Part shown: positions 1 through 5,855 of the stretch, in pieces
How the letters are laid out: every line of letters starts with the position of its first letter
How positions within the stretch are numbered: the first letter of the stretch is position 1
Source of the DNA: Burkholderiales bacterium
GTDB taxonomy: Bacteria; Pseudomonadota; Gammaproteobacteria; Burkholderiales; Casimicrobiaceae
NCBI GenBank assembly: GCA_025935435.1
Contig: JAICVH010000176.1
Span: 1 to 5,855, forward strand
Direction: 5' to 3'
Length of the DNA: 5,855 bases
The notes under the pieces: generated by a model
What the model was told of the DNA's origin: nothing
What the model saw: only the letters and a program-made list of their open reading frames with translations
Database searches by the model: none
Position numbers and translations under genes: made by a program

Positions 1-1032
1 GCGGCGCACGCCTCGGTGGCCAGCGCCTCGCGGGATCGTTCGGCTTCGCTGCACGATGCCGGCGCGCCCGCGCTGGCACGCATGGCGTGGCGCTGGTGGA
101 TGCCACTGGCGGCGGCCGCGGTGATCGGTGTGATTGCGATCGGCGTGATTCCGCTGGCGCCGTCGATCGTCGACGACGCCACGCAACGCGCAAGCGATGC
201 GCCCGAGGCGTTCAATGCTCGCGCGGCGCGCGACGCCGCATCTTCCGTCGCGGCGCCGAAGGTCGACACGCAGGGGGCAGCGCCACGTGACGATGCGCCG
301 TCTTCGGTCGCCGCGCCAAGACGCGAAGGGCAGGCACCCGCCGCGCCCGATGCGCCATCTTCGGTCGCCGCGCAAAGACGCGAAGGTCAGGCACGCGCCG
401 CGCCCGATGCGGCGTCTTCGGTCGCCGCGCCGAAGCTCGAGCCGCAGAGCCTCGCGAAGCAGCACAAGCGGGATGATCTCGGCTCGAACCGCCAGGAGTC
501 GAACGACACTCGGCCGCCGCAAGAATTCGCCCCGTCGCCGCCACAGGCTGCGACGCTCCAAGGCGCGCCGCTTCCCGCGCCGGCGCAGCCCGCGGAGCAG
601 CAAAGCGTCGCGAAACCGCCGCCTGCCGTTCAGCCGCCGGCAGCAAGCGCGCAGTCACCTACCCCAGCACCGGCTGCCATCGGAGCGCCTGCGAGCGTCG
701 CACCCGCGCCCGGGTCCGACCTGTTGAGCGCACGACCACGCACCGATGACTCGCTGCACGCGCAACGCGAAACGCGCGTCGGTAGCGTGCGAGGCGACGA
801 GCGTACGGCGCAACCAAAAATCGCCGAGCGCCAGAAGGCGACGCCGGACGCGCGCGAAACTGATGCGCCGAGTCGATCGGCGACCGATTGGGCCCGCCGA
901 ATCCGTGAACTGCGCGATGCCGGTCGCACCGACGACGCGCTACGCGCGCTGCGCGAGTTTCGTGCGGCTTTCGCCGATGCGGACCGCCAATTGCCGGCGG
1001 ATCTCGCCCAGTGGGCGCGCACACAACGGTGA
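1..1032 (+). CDS. Single-pass membrane protein with Ala/Pro-rich periplasmic linker, anti-sigma-factor-like (5' partial)
   Basis: The frame is open to the first base of the window and ends at TGA 1030-1032. A GTG at 16 is possible, but the residues before it (AAHAS) continue the frame and no ribosome binding site is visible, so I treat the N-terminus as missing. Numbering from the GTG: an arginine/tryptophan-flanked hydrophobic segment at about 28-48 is one membrane helix. It is followed by tandem repeats (73-145), a Pro/Ala/Gln-rich stretch (about 160-240), a charged region, and a C-terminal helical piece (about 290-338) reading WARRIRELRDAGRTDDALRA then a LPADL motif. From family memory, short N-terminal region, one helix, long variable linker and this type of TPR-like C-terminus occur in anti-sigma-factor-like proteins encoded after ECF sigma genes in beta- and gammaproteobacteria. 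That role is inference; no catalytic motif is visible. It could equally be an uncharacterised envelope protein. The coding call is firm, the function weak. Confidence 0.8.
   Translation, partial: AAHASVASASRDRSASLHDAGAPALARMAWRWWMPLAAAAVIGVIAIGVIPLAPSIVDDATQRASDAPEAFNARAARDAASSVAAPKVDTQGAAPRDDAPSSVAAPRREGQAPAAPDAPSSVAAQRREGQARAAPDAASSVAAPKLEPQSLAKQHKRDDLGSNRQESNDTRPPQEFAPSPPQAATLQGAPLPAPAQPAEQQSVAKPPPAVQPPAASAQSPTPAPAAIGAPASVAPAPGSDLLSARPRTDDSLHAQRETRVGSVRGDERTAQPKIAERQKATPDARETDAPSRSATDWARRIRELRDAGRTDDALRALREFRAAFADADRQLPADLAQWARTQR
232..453 (+). repeat. In-frame tandem repeat, about 57-60 nt units, in the linker of the membrane protein
   Basis: Four head-to-tail units begin at 232, 292, 349 and 406. 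Each starts with the codons for DA(A/P)SSVAA. Units 2 (292-348) and 3 (349-405) are both exactly 57 nt and differ at only 4 positions, two silent and two changing Pro to Gln and Pro to Arg. Unit 1 is 60 nt and more diverged. Unit 4 keeps the first eight codons almost unchanged and then decays. All lengths are multiples of three, so copy changes keep the frame. The array lies in the predicted periplasmic, probably disordered linker just after the membrane helix. Confidence 0.85.
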
Positions 1033-1034
1033 CT

Positions 1035-2084
1035 TCAGGTGTAAGCGCGCAGCAGTCTGCGGATCGGCGAAGGCAAGGCGGCTGCAATCGCTGCGTCGCG
1101 TGTGAACCATCCGACCTGCGGCTCTTCGAAAACCGATCGAACGTCCGGGATCGTCATCGCCACCGGGTGCATCGTCAGCACGAAATGCGTGAAGGCGTGC
1201 TTCATCGGCGATAACGACCGCACGTCGTTCGCGACCGTGTTGAAGCGCGTGCAGACGTAACGTCGCGGATCCGCCGCACAATCGAGTTCGGGCAGGCTCC
1301 ACAATCCACTCCATACACCCACCGGCGGCCGCTGCTCGAGCAAGATGTCGTCGCCACGCTGCAGCAGCAATACGGTGACGCTTCGTCGCGGCAGTTCCTT
1401 GCGCGGGCGTGGCGCCGGCAGCGCATCGATGCGAGCCTCCAGCCGCGCGATGCAGTCGTCAGCGACCGGACATGCATCGCAGCGAGGTGTTCGCGTGCAA
1501 AGTGTCGCACCGACGTCCATCATGCCTTGCGTGTAAGCCGCGATATCGATCGAGGCCTTTGCGACCAGTGCGTCCGCAGCACGCCACAAGGTTGCCTGGA
1601 CGCGCGCATCACCGGGCCATCCGTCGATGCCGCGGTGACGTGCGATCACGCGCTTGACATTGCCGTCCAGAATCGCGCCCTGCTCGTCACTCGCGAACGC
1701 CGCGATGGCGGCGGCCGTCGAGCGGCCAACTCCCGGCAGCGTTTCGAGCGCTGCCGAGTCGGTCGGGAACCGTCCGCCATGTCGAGCGACCACCGTCTTT
1801 GCCGCTGCATGCAAATGGTGCGCGCGCCGGTAATACCCGAGTCCGCTCCAGAGTGTCAGCACGCGTTCGAGAGGCGCGGCAGCGAGCGTTGCGACGGTGG
1901 GGAACGCGTCGACGAAGCGCAGGTAATACGGGAGCACCGTCGCGACCTGCGTCTGCTGCAGCATCACTTCGGACAGCCAGATGCGATACGCATCGCGCGT
2001 ACGCTGCCACGGGAGGTCGTGCCGGCCGTGCTCGCGCTGCCAGGCGATGATGCGGGCAGCGAAGCTCGGTGGCGACGCGATCAC
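1035..2084 (-). CDS. mutY: A/G-specific adenine DNA glycosylase MutY
   Basis: MutY removes adenine mispaired with 8-oxoguanine or guanine in base-excision repair in the cytoplasm. The protein has 349 residues, close to the 350 of E. coli MutY. Visible in order: the N-terminal RHDLPWQ motif (21-27), catalytic Glu39 in SEVMLQQTQV, the helix-hairpin-helix LPGVGRSTAAAIA (116-128), catalytic Asp140 in ILDGNVKRV, a four-cysteine iron-sulfur cluster (Cys196, 202, 205, 211), and a C-terminal Nudix-like 8-oxoG recognition domain (about 232-349) with VWSGLWSLPE and KHAFTHF. The cysteine spacing is C-X5-C-X2-C-X5-C, one residue shorter in the first gap than the usual X6. The start is GTG 2084-2082; it overlaps the cpoB stop as GTGA and has no good Shine-Dalgarno sequence, suggesting translational coupling. 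The stop is 2 nt from the convergent left-hand gene. Confidence 0.96.
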   Translation of the reverse strand: MIASPPSFAARIIAWQREHGRHDLPWQRTRDAYRIWLSEVMLQQTQVATVLPYYLRFVDAFPTVATLAAAPLERVLTLWSGLGYYRRAHHLHAAAKTVVARHGGRFPTDSAALETLPGVGRSTAAAIAAFASDEQGAILDGNVKRVIARHRGIDGWPGDARVQATLWRAADALVAKASIDIAAYTQGMMDVGATLCTRTPRCDACPVADDCIARLEARIDALPAPRPRKELPRRSVTVLLLQRGDDILLEQRPPVGVWSGLWSLPELDCAADPRRYVCTRFNTVANDVRSLSPMKHAFTHFVLTMHPVAMTIPDVRSVFEEPQVGWFTRDAAIAAALPSPIRRLLRAYT

Positions 2085-2986
2085 CGCACGCCGAGTCGCT
2101 GGCGCGCGCGCGTTCCGGCGTCCGACTTCGGGTACTTCGCGATCAGTTCTTCGAGCGTGCGCCGTGCTGCGGCGTTGTCACCCATGTCCGCCTGCGCCGA
2201 CGCGATATTGAGCAGTGCGTCGGGCGCCTTGCTGCTGTCGGGAAACTCCTTCAGCAACTGGCGCTGCGTCACGATCGACGCACGGTAATCGCGACGCGCG
2301 TATTGCGCATTGCCAATCCAGTACTGTGCCGACGACGCGAGCGGGCTGCGTGGGTAATTCTTGATGAACGCGCTGAATCCGGTGATCGCGCCCTGGTAAT
2401 CGCCGCGTTTGAAGAAGTCGAGCGCGGCGTCGTAGGCGCGCTGCTCGGCAACGCCTTCGCTCGGATTGCGCGATGGCGGCAGTGCGGCGACGCTGTTCGG
2501 CGGCGGCCCGAACCCCGGCGCGGATGCCGGCGGTGGGGCGGTCGCCGGCGCTGCAGCCGCCGCGGGCGGTACCGCAACCGGATTACCGGCATTCGCCGTG
2601 TCGGTCGCTGCGGGCGCAGCCGCAGCCGCCGCCGCGGCGCTTTCGATCTTGCGCAGGCGCGTGTCGAGATCGACATACAGGTCGCGCTGGCGCTTCTGCG
2701 ACTGCTCGAGCTCGTAGGTGACGACTTCGATCTGGCCGCGCAGCTTCGCGATGTCGGTCTGCAGCAGCTGGAGCTGCGTCGCGAGATCGGCGAGGCCGCC
2801 GCTTTTTGCCTGCTGCTCGAGGAACAGCAGGCGGTCGTCGATCTGGCGCTGCATCACCGAGAGGCGCTGATTGGTTGCCTCGATGCGCCGCCGCGCCTCC
2901 TCGTCGTCGAAGAGCGCCGCCTGCGCAGCGTGCGCGCCCGCGAGGAGCACGAGGCCGACCAACCATGCGCGATGCGATCGCTTCAT
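2081..2986 (-). CDS. cpoB: Cell division coordinator CpoB (YbgF), Tol-Pal system periplasmic protein
   Basis: CpoB is a periplasmic partner of TolA that coordinates Tol-Pal outer-membrane constriction with septal peptidoglycan synthesis by PBP1B in E. coli. The 301-residue protein has a signal peptide (1-23, basic MKRSHR start, hydrophobic core, AQA cleavage site before ALFDD). A heptad-rich N-terminal coiled coil follows (about 28-116), matching the trimerisation domain. Then comes a low-complexity Ala/Pro linker (117-180), and three TPR-type repeats (about 183-300) starting at AYDAALDFFKRGDYQGAI, with the (F/Y)P(x)S ends typical of YbgF. I chose ATG 2986-2984 because it gives a clean signal peptide and overlaps the pal stop as ATGA; the upstream in-frame start at 3028 would add 14 residues inside pal before the signal peptide. 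The stop overlaps the mutY GTG. Confidence 0.95.
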   Translation of the reverse strand: MKRSHRAWLVGLVLLAGAHAAQAALFDDEEARRRIEATNQRLSVMQRQIDDRLLFLEQQAKSGGLADLATQLQLLQTDIAKLRGQIEVVTYELEQSQKRQRDLYVDLDTRLRKIESAAAAAAAAPAATDTANAGNPVAVPPAAAAAPATAPPPASAPGFGPPPNSVAALPPSRNPSEGVAEQRAYDAALDFFKRGDYQGAITGFSAFIKNYPRSPLASSAQYWIGNAQYARRDYRASIVTQRQLLKEFPDSSKAPDALLNIASAQADMGDNAAARRTLEELIAKYPKSDAGTRARQRLGVR

Positions 2987-3540
2987 TCGCCTGCGTACAA
3001 GATGTCGTCGCGCCGATTTTCCGCCCACGCGCTTTCATCGTGGCCCTGGTTCCGCGGCTTTTCCTTGCCGAAGCTGACGGTTTCGATCTGGTTCTCGGTC
3101 GCCCCGAGCAACGTCATCATCCGCTTGACCGAGTCCGCGCGCTTCTGACCGAGCGCGATGTTGTATTCGCGCGAACCGCGTTCGTCGGTATTCCCCTGCA
3201 CGGTCATCCGCGCGTTGCGGTTCTGCTGCAGATACCGCGCGTGCGCCTCGACCAGTGGCCGGTATTCTTCCTTCACGACGAAGCTGTCGTAATCGAAATA
3301 CACGCTGCGCTTGGACAGCACGTTGTTCGGATCGCGCAGCGGATTGCCGCCGAGGCCCGAACCGGTGGCCGAGCCGGTGACGCCGCCACCGCCCGCACCT
3401 CCGGTTTGCGCACCGCTCGACCCGGGCGCCGCGCTGCCGGCGCCGGCGCCGCGATCATCGACCGGCGCCTCGGTGGTCGGCGTACTCGAGCAACCGGCGA
3501 GTGCCGCGACGATCAATGCGATCCATAGGTAATTGCGCAT
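2983..3540 (-). CDS. pal: Peptidoglycan-associated lipoprotein Pal
   Basis: Pal anchors the outer membrane to peptidoglycan and binds TolB or, when released, the cell wall. The protein has 185 residues: a short lipoprotein signal (1-16) with lipobox LAGC and lipidated Cys17; Ser at the +2 position fits outer-membrane sorting. A Gly/Ser/Ala-rich flexible linker (about 31-68) is followed by an OmpA-like domain (about 77-183). This carries SVYFDYDSF, the NTDERGSREYN diaminopimelate-binding motif (117-127), GQKRADSV and the late NRR (176-178) typical of the fold. The start ATG 3540-3538 is supported by an AGGAGG site 4 nt upstream and by the lipoprotein signal; an in-frame start at 3612 would bury the signal behind 24 residues and overlap tolB. 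It lies 56 nt after tolB and overlaps cpoB by 4 nt. Confidence 0.97.
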   Translation of the reverse strand: MRNYLWIALIVAALAGCSSTPTTEAPVDDRGAGAGSAAPGSSGAQTGGAGGGGVTGSATGSGLGGNPLRDPNNVLSKRSVYFDYDSFVVKEEYRPLVEAHARYLQQNRNARMTVQGNTDERGSREYNIALGQKRADSVKRMMTLLGATENQIETVSFGKEKPRNQGHDESAWAENRRDDILYAGE

Positions 3541-3544
3541 GCCA

Positions 3545-3550
3545 CCTCCT
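3545..3550 (-). promoter_or_regulatory. Strong ribosome binding site of pal
   Basis: On the minus strand AGGAGG stands 4 nt before the pal ATG. It is the only strong Shine-Dalgarno sequence seen for a gene in this window and decides the pal start. It fits the need for Pal to be made in larger amounts than the other Tol proteins. Confidence 0.8.
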
Positions 3551-3559
3551 GCAGGTTCG

Positions 3560-3581
3560 GGCGCGCCGGCCGCAGCGCGCC
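3560..3581 (-). other. GC-rich RNA hairpin in the tolB-pal gap
   Basis: In the tolB-pal transcript, 22 nt fold into a 9-bp stem (GGCGCGCUG paired with CGGCGCGCC, one G-U wobble) closed by the loop CGGC. The wobble becomes a C-A mismatch on the opposite strand, so the hairpin is slightly better in the sense RNA. There is no U-run after it, so it is not a standard intrinsic terminator. A processing, stability or translation-exposure role before pal is inference. Confidence 0.45.
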
Positions 3582-3596
3582 TGAAGGATTGAAACG

Positions 3597-4889
3597 TCAT
3601 GACCGCGGACACGGTCCCCAGGCAGGCTCGCGCACGTCGGCCGCGGGTGCGACGAGCCGTTGTTTCACGCGACCGTCGACCGATACCGCAGCCAGAATGC
3701 CGCGGCCTCCGCCTTCGCTCGCATAGATGATCAGCTTGCCATTCGGTGCAACGCTCGGACTCTCGTCGCCGGGGCCGGACGTCAGCACCTGCACCTGGCG
3801 CGTCGCGTAATCGAGCGTCGCAACCTGGAAACGGCCGCCGTCGCGGCGGACAAAGACGATGCCCTTGCCATCGGGCAACGGCCGCGGCGATACGTTGTAG
3901 CTGCCGTCGAATGTCAGGCGCTCGACCTGCCCGCTGTTCAGGTTCGCGCGGTAGATCTGCGGCGTGCCGCCGCGGTCGGACGTGAACACGAGCGATTGAC
4001 CATCCGGAGTGAACATAGCCTCAGTGTCGATACCCGGCGAAGTGAGCACGCGCGTCACGTTGCCGCCGTCGGCGTTCATCAGGTAAACCTGCGACCCGCC
4101 GTCCTTGGTCAGCGTGACCGCGAGGCGGCGGCCGTCGGGCGACCATGCTGGCGACGAGTTGCTGCCGCGGAAATTGGCAACTGCATGGCGCGCGCCGGTG
4201 TCGAGCGATTGCACGTAAACGACCGGCTTGCGATTTTCGAACGACACGTACGCGAGCCGCGAGCCGTCCGGTGACCATCGTGGCGACAGCAGCGGCTCGT
4301 TCGACGCGACAATCGTCTGCGGGTCATTGCCGTCGGCATCGGCGACCAGCAACTGGTAGCGCGGTCCCTGCTTCGTGATGTACGCGATGCGTGTCGAAAA
4401 CACGCCGCGGTCGCCGGTGAGCTTTTCGTAGATGATGTCGGCGATCTTGTGCGCCGTGATGCGAAACTGCTGCGGCGTCACGACAAAAGTCATTGCGACG
4501 AGCGTCTGCTGCTTGACGACGTCGACGAGGGCGAAACGCACGTCGACGCGGCCATCGGGCAACGGTTGCATCGACCCGACGACGACCGCATCGGCATTGC
4601 GAGACCGCCACACGCCGACCTGAACTTCCTCGGCGCGAACGGGCCGCGGCACGACACCGTCTGTGCTGATCAGCCTGAACATGCCCGAGCGCGCGAGGTC
4701 GGCGCCGACGACGCCCGACACACCGAGCGGCCACGTGCCTTCGTTGCCGAACGGAACGATGGCGATCGGAATCGCAGCGCCGGCGCCGCCGACGATCTCG
4801 ATCGACAGCTGCGCCTGTGCGAGCTGCGCACCGAGCGGCGAGAAGGCCAGCAACGCAAAGGCGAGCCAGCGACGAAGCAACAGGATCAT
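3597..4889 (-). CDS. tolB: Tol-Pal system translocation protein TolB
   Basis: TolB is the periplasmic hub of the Tol-Pal system, switching between TolA and Pal. The protein has 430 residues, the usual size. The signal peptide (1-26) has RRW, a hydrophobic core and AQA cleavage, giving a mature N-terminus QLSIEIVGGAG, the flexible TolA-contacting segment. An alpha/beta N-terminal domain (about 40-160) includes PIAIVPFGN and the ITAHKIADIIYEKLTG helix. A beta-propeller follows (about 165-428), with repeated (W/F)(S/T)PDG turns at 205, 249 and 293, about 44 residues apart, and degenerate copies at 338 and 381; it ends with VREPAWGP. ATG 4889-4887 is chosen because it starts the signal peptide; the longer frame from a TTG at 4970 would place 27 non-signal residues first and begin only 9 nt after the candidate -10 box. 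No clear Shine-Dalgarno sequence precedes the ATG. tolQRA is not directly upstream. Confidence 0.97.
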   Translation of the reverse strand: MILLLRRWLAFALLAFSPLGAQLAQAQLSIEIVGGAGAAIPIAIVPFGNEGTWPLGVSGVVGADLARSGMFRLISTDGVVPRPVRAEEVQVGVWRSRNADAVVVGSMQPLPDGRVDVRFALVDVVKQQTLVAMTFVVTPQQFRITAHKIADIIYEKLTGDRGVFSTRIAYITKQGPRYQLLVADADGNDPQTIVASNEPLLSPRWSPDGSRLAYVSFENRKPVVYVQSLDTGARHAVANFRGSNSSPAWSPDGRRLAVTLTKDGGSQVYLMNADGGNVTRVLTSPGIDTEAMFTPDGQSLVFTSDRGGTPQIYRANLNSGQVERLTFDGSYNVSPRPLPDGKGIVFVRRDGGRFQVATLDYATRQVQVLTSGPGDESPSVAPNGKLIIYASEGGGRGILAAVSVDGRVKQRLVAPAADVREPAWGPCPRS

Positions 4890-5060
4890 CGAACAGCGAT
4901 CAACGGGAGTGAACGGAGCCGCGAGGGCGCTCGCCACGAGCGCGCGGTACGCGGGAACGTGCGGATGCAACGCACGCCATTATAACGATCGGATCGACGG
5001 TCGCGATGACGCACGCGAAAAGCGACGGGCCGGACACGACGCAACGATTGCGCGCCACCC
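4890..5060. other. rlpA-tolB intergenic region
   Basis: This 171-nt gap holds the candidate tolB promoter and no gene I can support. On the rlpA transcript, 8 nt after the stop, a small perfect hairpin (CGCAA, loop UCG, UUGCG; 5040-5052) occurs without a U-run, and a short UUUU lies further downstream without an adjacent stem. I therefore see no convincing rlpA terminator, and read-through from rlpA into tolB remains possible. Confidence 0.5.
4979..4984 (-). promoter_or_regulatory. Candidate -10 box of the tolB-pal-cpoB-mutY operon
   Basis: The minus strand reads TATAAT, a perfect sigma-70 -10 hexamer, in an otherwise GC-rich gap. At 15-18 nt spacing no good -35 match exists (the sequence at 17 nt is ATCGCG), and there is no TG extension. 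If used, transcription would start near 4972 and leave a leader of about 80 nt before the tolB ATG. It is the obvious AT-rich site in the gap, but the missing -35 keeps this tentative. Confidence 0.4.
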
Positions 5061-5855
5061 TCAATGCGGTGCGATGGTCGTCGCGAAACCGAACGCTTGC
5101 GTGATGCGCTCCCCAATACGCTCCGCCTCGTCGCGGGCGGGATACGGTCCGAGATAGACGCGATAAAGACCGCCCGATTGTCGAATTTTCGCTTCGACCC
5201 GCGCGGTCGCGAGTTGGTTCTGCGCATGCGCGAGGAAAGCCTGTGCATTGGCAAAATTTGCAAATGCGCCGAGCTGGATCGAATAGCCGCCCGGCGTCGG
5301 CGCGACGGGCGGCGCATCCGGGTTGCCGACTGCGATGACCGTTGCAGGCGCGAGCGGCGTGGTGGCGGGCTGCGCTGCAGCAACCGGTGGCAGCGGCGGT
5401 TGACTGCCGACAGGCGTTTGCGCGAAGTTGCCGGGCAGAATCGCCTGCACATCGACCTGGCCGCTGCCGTTTTGCGCGATGCCGATCCGATGCGCCGCCG
5501 CGTACGACAGATCGATGATGCGACCATGCAGGAACGGACCGCGGTCGTTCACGCGCACGACGACCGTCCTGCCCGATGCGACGTTGGTGACGCGCGCATA
5601 CGACGGCAATGGCAGCGTCGGATGTGCAGCGGTCATCGCGTACATGTCGTAGGTTTCGCCGATCGATGTCTTCTGCCCGTGGAACTTGCGTCCGTACCAC
5701 GACGCGATCCCCCGCTCCTGATATGGCTTCAGTGACGTCGCGGGAACGTATTCGCGTCCGAGCACAGCGTAAGGCCGGCTCGCCGCCCGGTGGAGCGGCT
5801 CGAGGCGCGGGATTGCATCGGGAATCGTGTCGAGGTTCGGCGGTGGTTCGAGGCC
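5061..5855 (-). CDS. rlpA: Septal ring lytic transglycosylase RlpA family protein with SPOR domain (5' partial)
   Basis: RlpA is an outer-membrane lipoprotein; in Pseudomonas it is a lytic transglycosylase that cleaves stem-less glycan strands at the septum. The visible 264 residues run to the window edge without an upstream stop. The stretch before the possible GTG at 5765 (PDAIPRLEPLHRAASRPYAV) is typical RlpA sequence, so the start and lipoprotein signal lie outside. Numbering from the edge: REYVP (34-38); the double-psi beta-barrel domain with GIASWYGRKFHGQKTS (49-64); Glu67, His78 and Asp104 (in VNDRGPF), corresponding to the conserved acidic and histidine residues of the active site; a Pro/Ala-rich linker (about 145-187); and a C-terminal SPOR domain (188-262, GGYSIQLGAFANFANAQAF and GLYRVYLGPY) that binds denuded septal glycan. 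The position before GE67 is Ile, where many relatives have Asn or Ser. It lies 171 nt before tolB on the same strand. Confidence 0.95.
   Translation of the reverse strand, partial: GLEPPPNLDTIPDAIPRLEPLHRAASRPYAVLGREYVPATSLKPYQERGIASWYGRKFHGQKTSIGETYDMYAMTAAHPTLPLPSYARVTNVASGRTVVVRVNDRGPFLHGRIIDLSYAAAHRIGIAQNGSGQVDVQAILPGNFAQTPVGSQPPLPPVAAAQPATTPLAPATVIAVGNPDAPPVAPTPGGYSIQLGAFANFANAQAFLAHAQNQLATARVEAKIRQSGGLYRVYLGPYPARDEAERIGERITQAFGFATTIAPH

Noticed and set aside
212..658. Minus-strand open frames opposite the left-hand membrane protein (also 630-1022 and 659-1087)
   Set aside because: The plus-strand frame has a clear membrane helix and in-frame repeats whose lengths are multiples of three; the antisense frames are Arg/Ala shadows.
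1527..2288. Plus-strand open frame of 253 codons opposite mutY
   Set aside because: mutY on the other strand has complete catalytic and cluster motifs; this frame has no domain and is Arg-rich.
2617..2642. GCC/GCG-rich run resembling a microsatellite
   Set aside because: It encodes the poly-alanine linker of CpoB with mixed codons; ordinary low complexity for this protein family.
2069..3148. Long plus-strand open frame of 359 codons opposite cpoB and the end of pal
   Set aside because: It is arginine-rich with no recognisable domain and is antisense to well-supported genes; in high-GC DNA such shadow frames are expected.
4890..4970. TTG start at 4970 extending TolB by 27 residues
   Set aside because: It places non-signal residues before a clean signal peptide and begins 9 nt after the candidate -10 box, leaving almost no leader.
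5040..5052. Small hairpin after the rlpA stop as a terminator
   Set aside because: Only 5 bp of stem with a 3-nt loop and no following U-run; too weak to call.
4900..5700. Minus-strand open frame of 266 codons in another frame of rlpA
   Set aside because: The RlpA frame has all the family motifs; this one is low-complexity Arg/Ala sequence spanning the intergenic gap.
5064..5735. Plus-strand open frame of 223 codons opposite rlpA
   Set aside because: It mirrors the codon structure of rlpA, is Arg-rich, shows no family motif and has no ribosome binding site.
5763..5765. GTG at 5765 as the true start of rlpA
   Set aside because: The upstream residues in frame are typical RlpA sequence and a start here would leave no lipoprotein signal, so the gene continues past the window edge.

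Overview
The window is high-GC chromosomal DNA from a Gram-negative proteobacterium, most likely a betaproteobacterium. The evidence is an outer-membrane Tol-Pal gene set (tolB, pal, cpoB), a Pal with the GNTDERGSREYN peptidoglycan-binding motif I associate with Betaproteobacteria, and a strong GC bias at third codon positions. The genus cannot be named from the sequence. I see no mobile element, CRISPR array, rRNA or tRNA.

Layout: one plus-strand gene enters from the left edge (1-1032, 5' end missing). It encodes a single-pass membrane protein with a repetitive Ala/Pro-rich linker, resembling the membrane and periplasmic part of anti-sigma-factor-like proteins. It converges with a minus-strand block that fills the rest of the window, leaving only 2 nt between the two stop codons. 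In transcription order (right to left) the block is rlpA (5' end off the right edge), a 171-nt gap with a candidate promoter, tolB, a 56-nt gap with a hairpin and a strong ribosome binding site, pal, cpoB (ybgF) and mutY. pal/cpoB and cpoB/mutY each overlap by 4 nt (ATGA and GTGA), so pal-cpoB-mutY is very probably one translationally coupled unit transcribed with tolB.

Functionally the block is mostly cell-envelope and division machinery. TolB and Pal form the periplasmic and outer-membrane half of the Tol-Pal system, CpoB coordinates Tol with peptidoglycan synthesis at the septum, and RlpA is a SPOR-domain septal peptidoglycan enzyme. MutY is the outlier, a DNA glycosylase that removes adenine opposite 8-oxoguanine. 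tolQ, tolR and tolA are not directly upstream of tolB; rlpA is there instead.

The main points for a second look are a one-residue contraction in the MutY iron-sulfur cysteine loop, the coupling of mutY to the Tol-Pal operon, the rlpA-tolB junction, and a recently duplicated in-frame repeat in the left-hand membrane protein. I found no convincing new biological system; this is largely a conserved housekeeping region.
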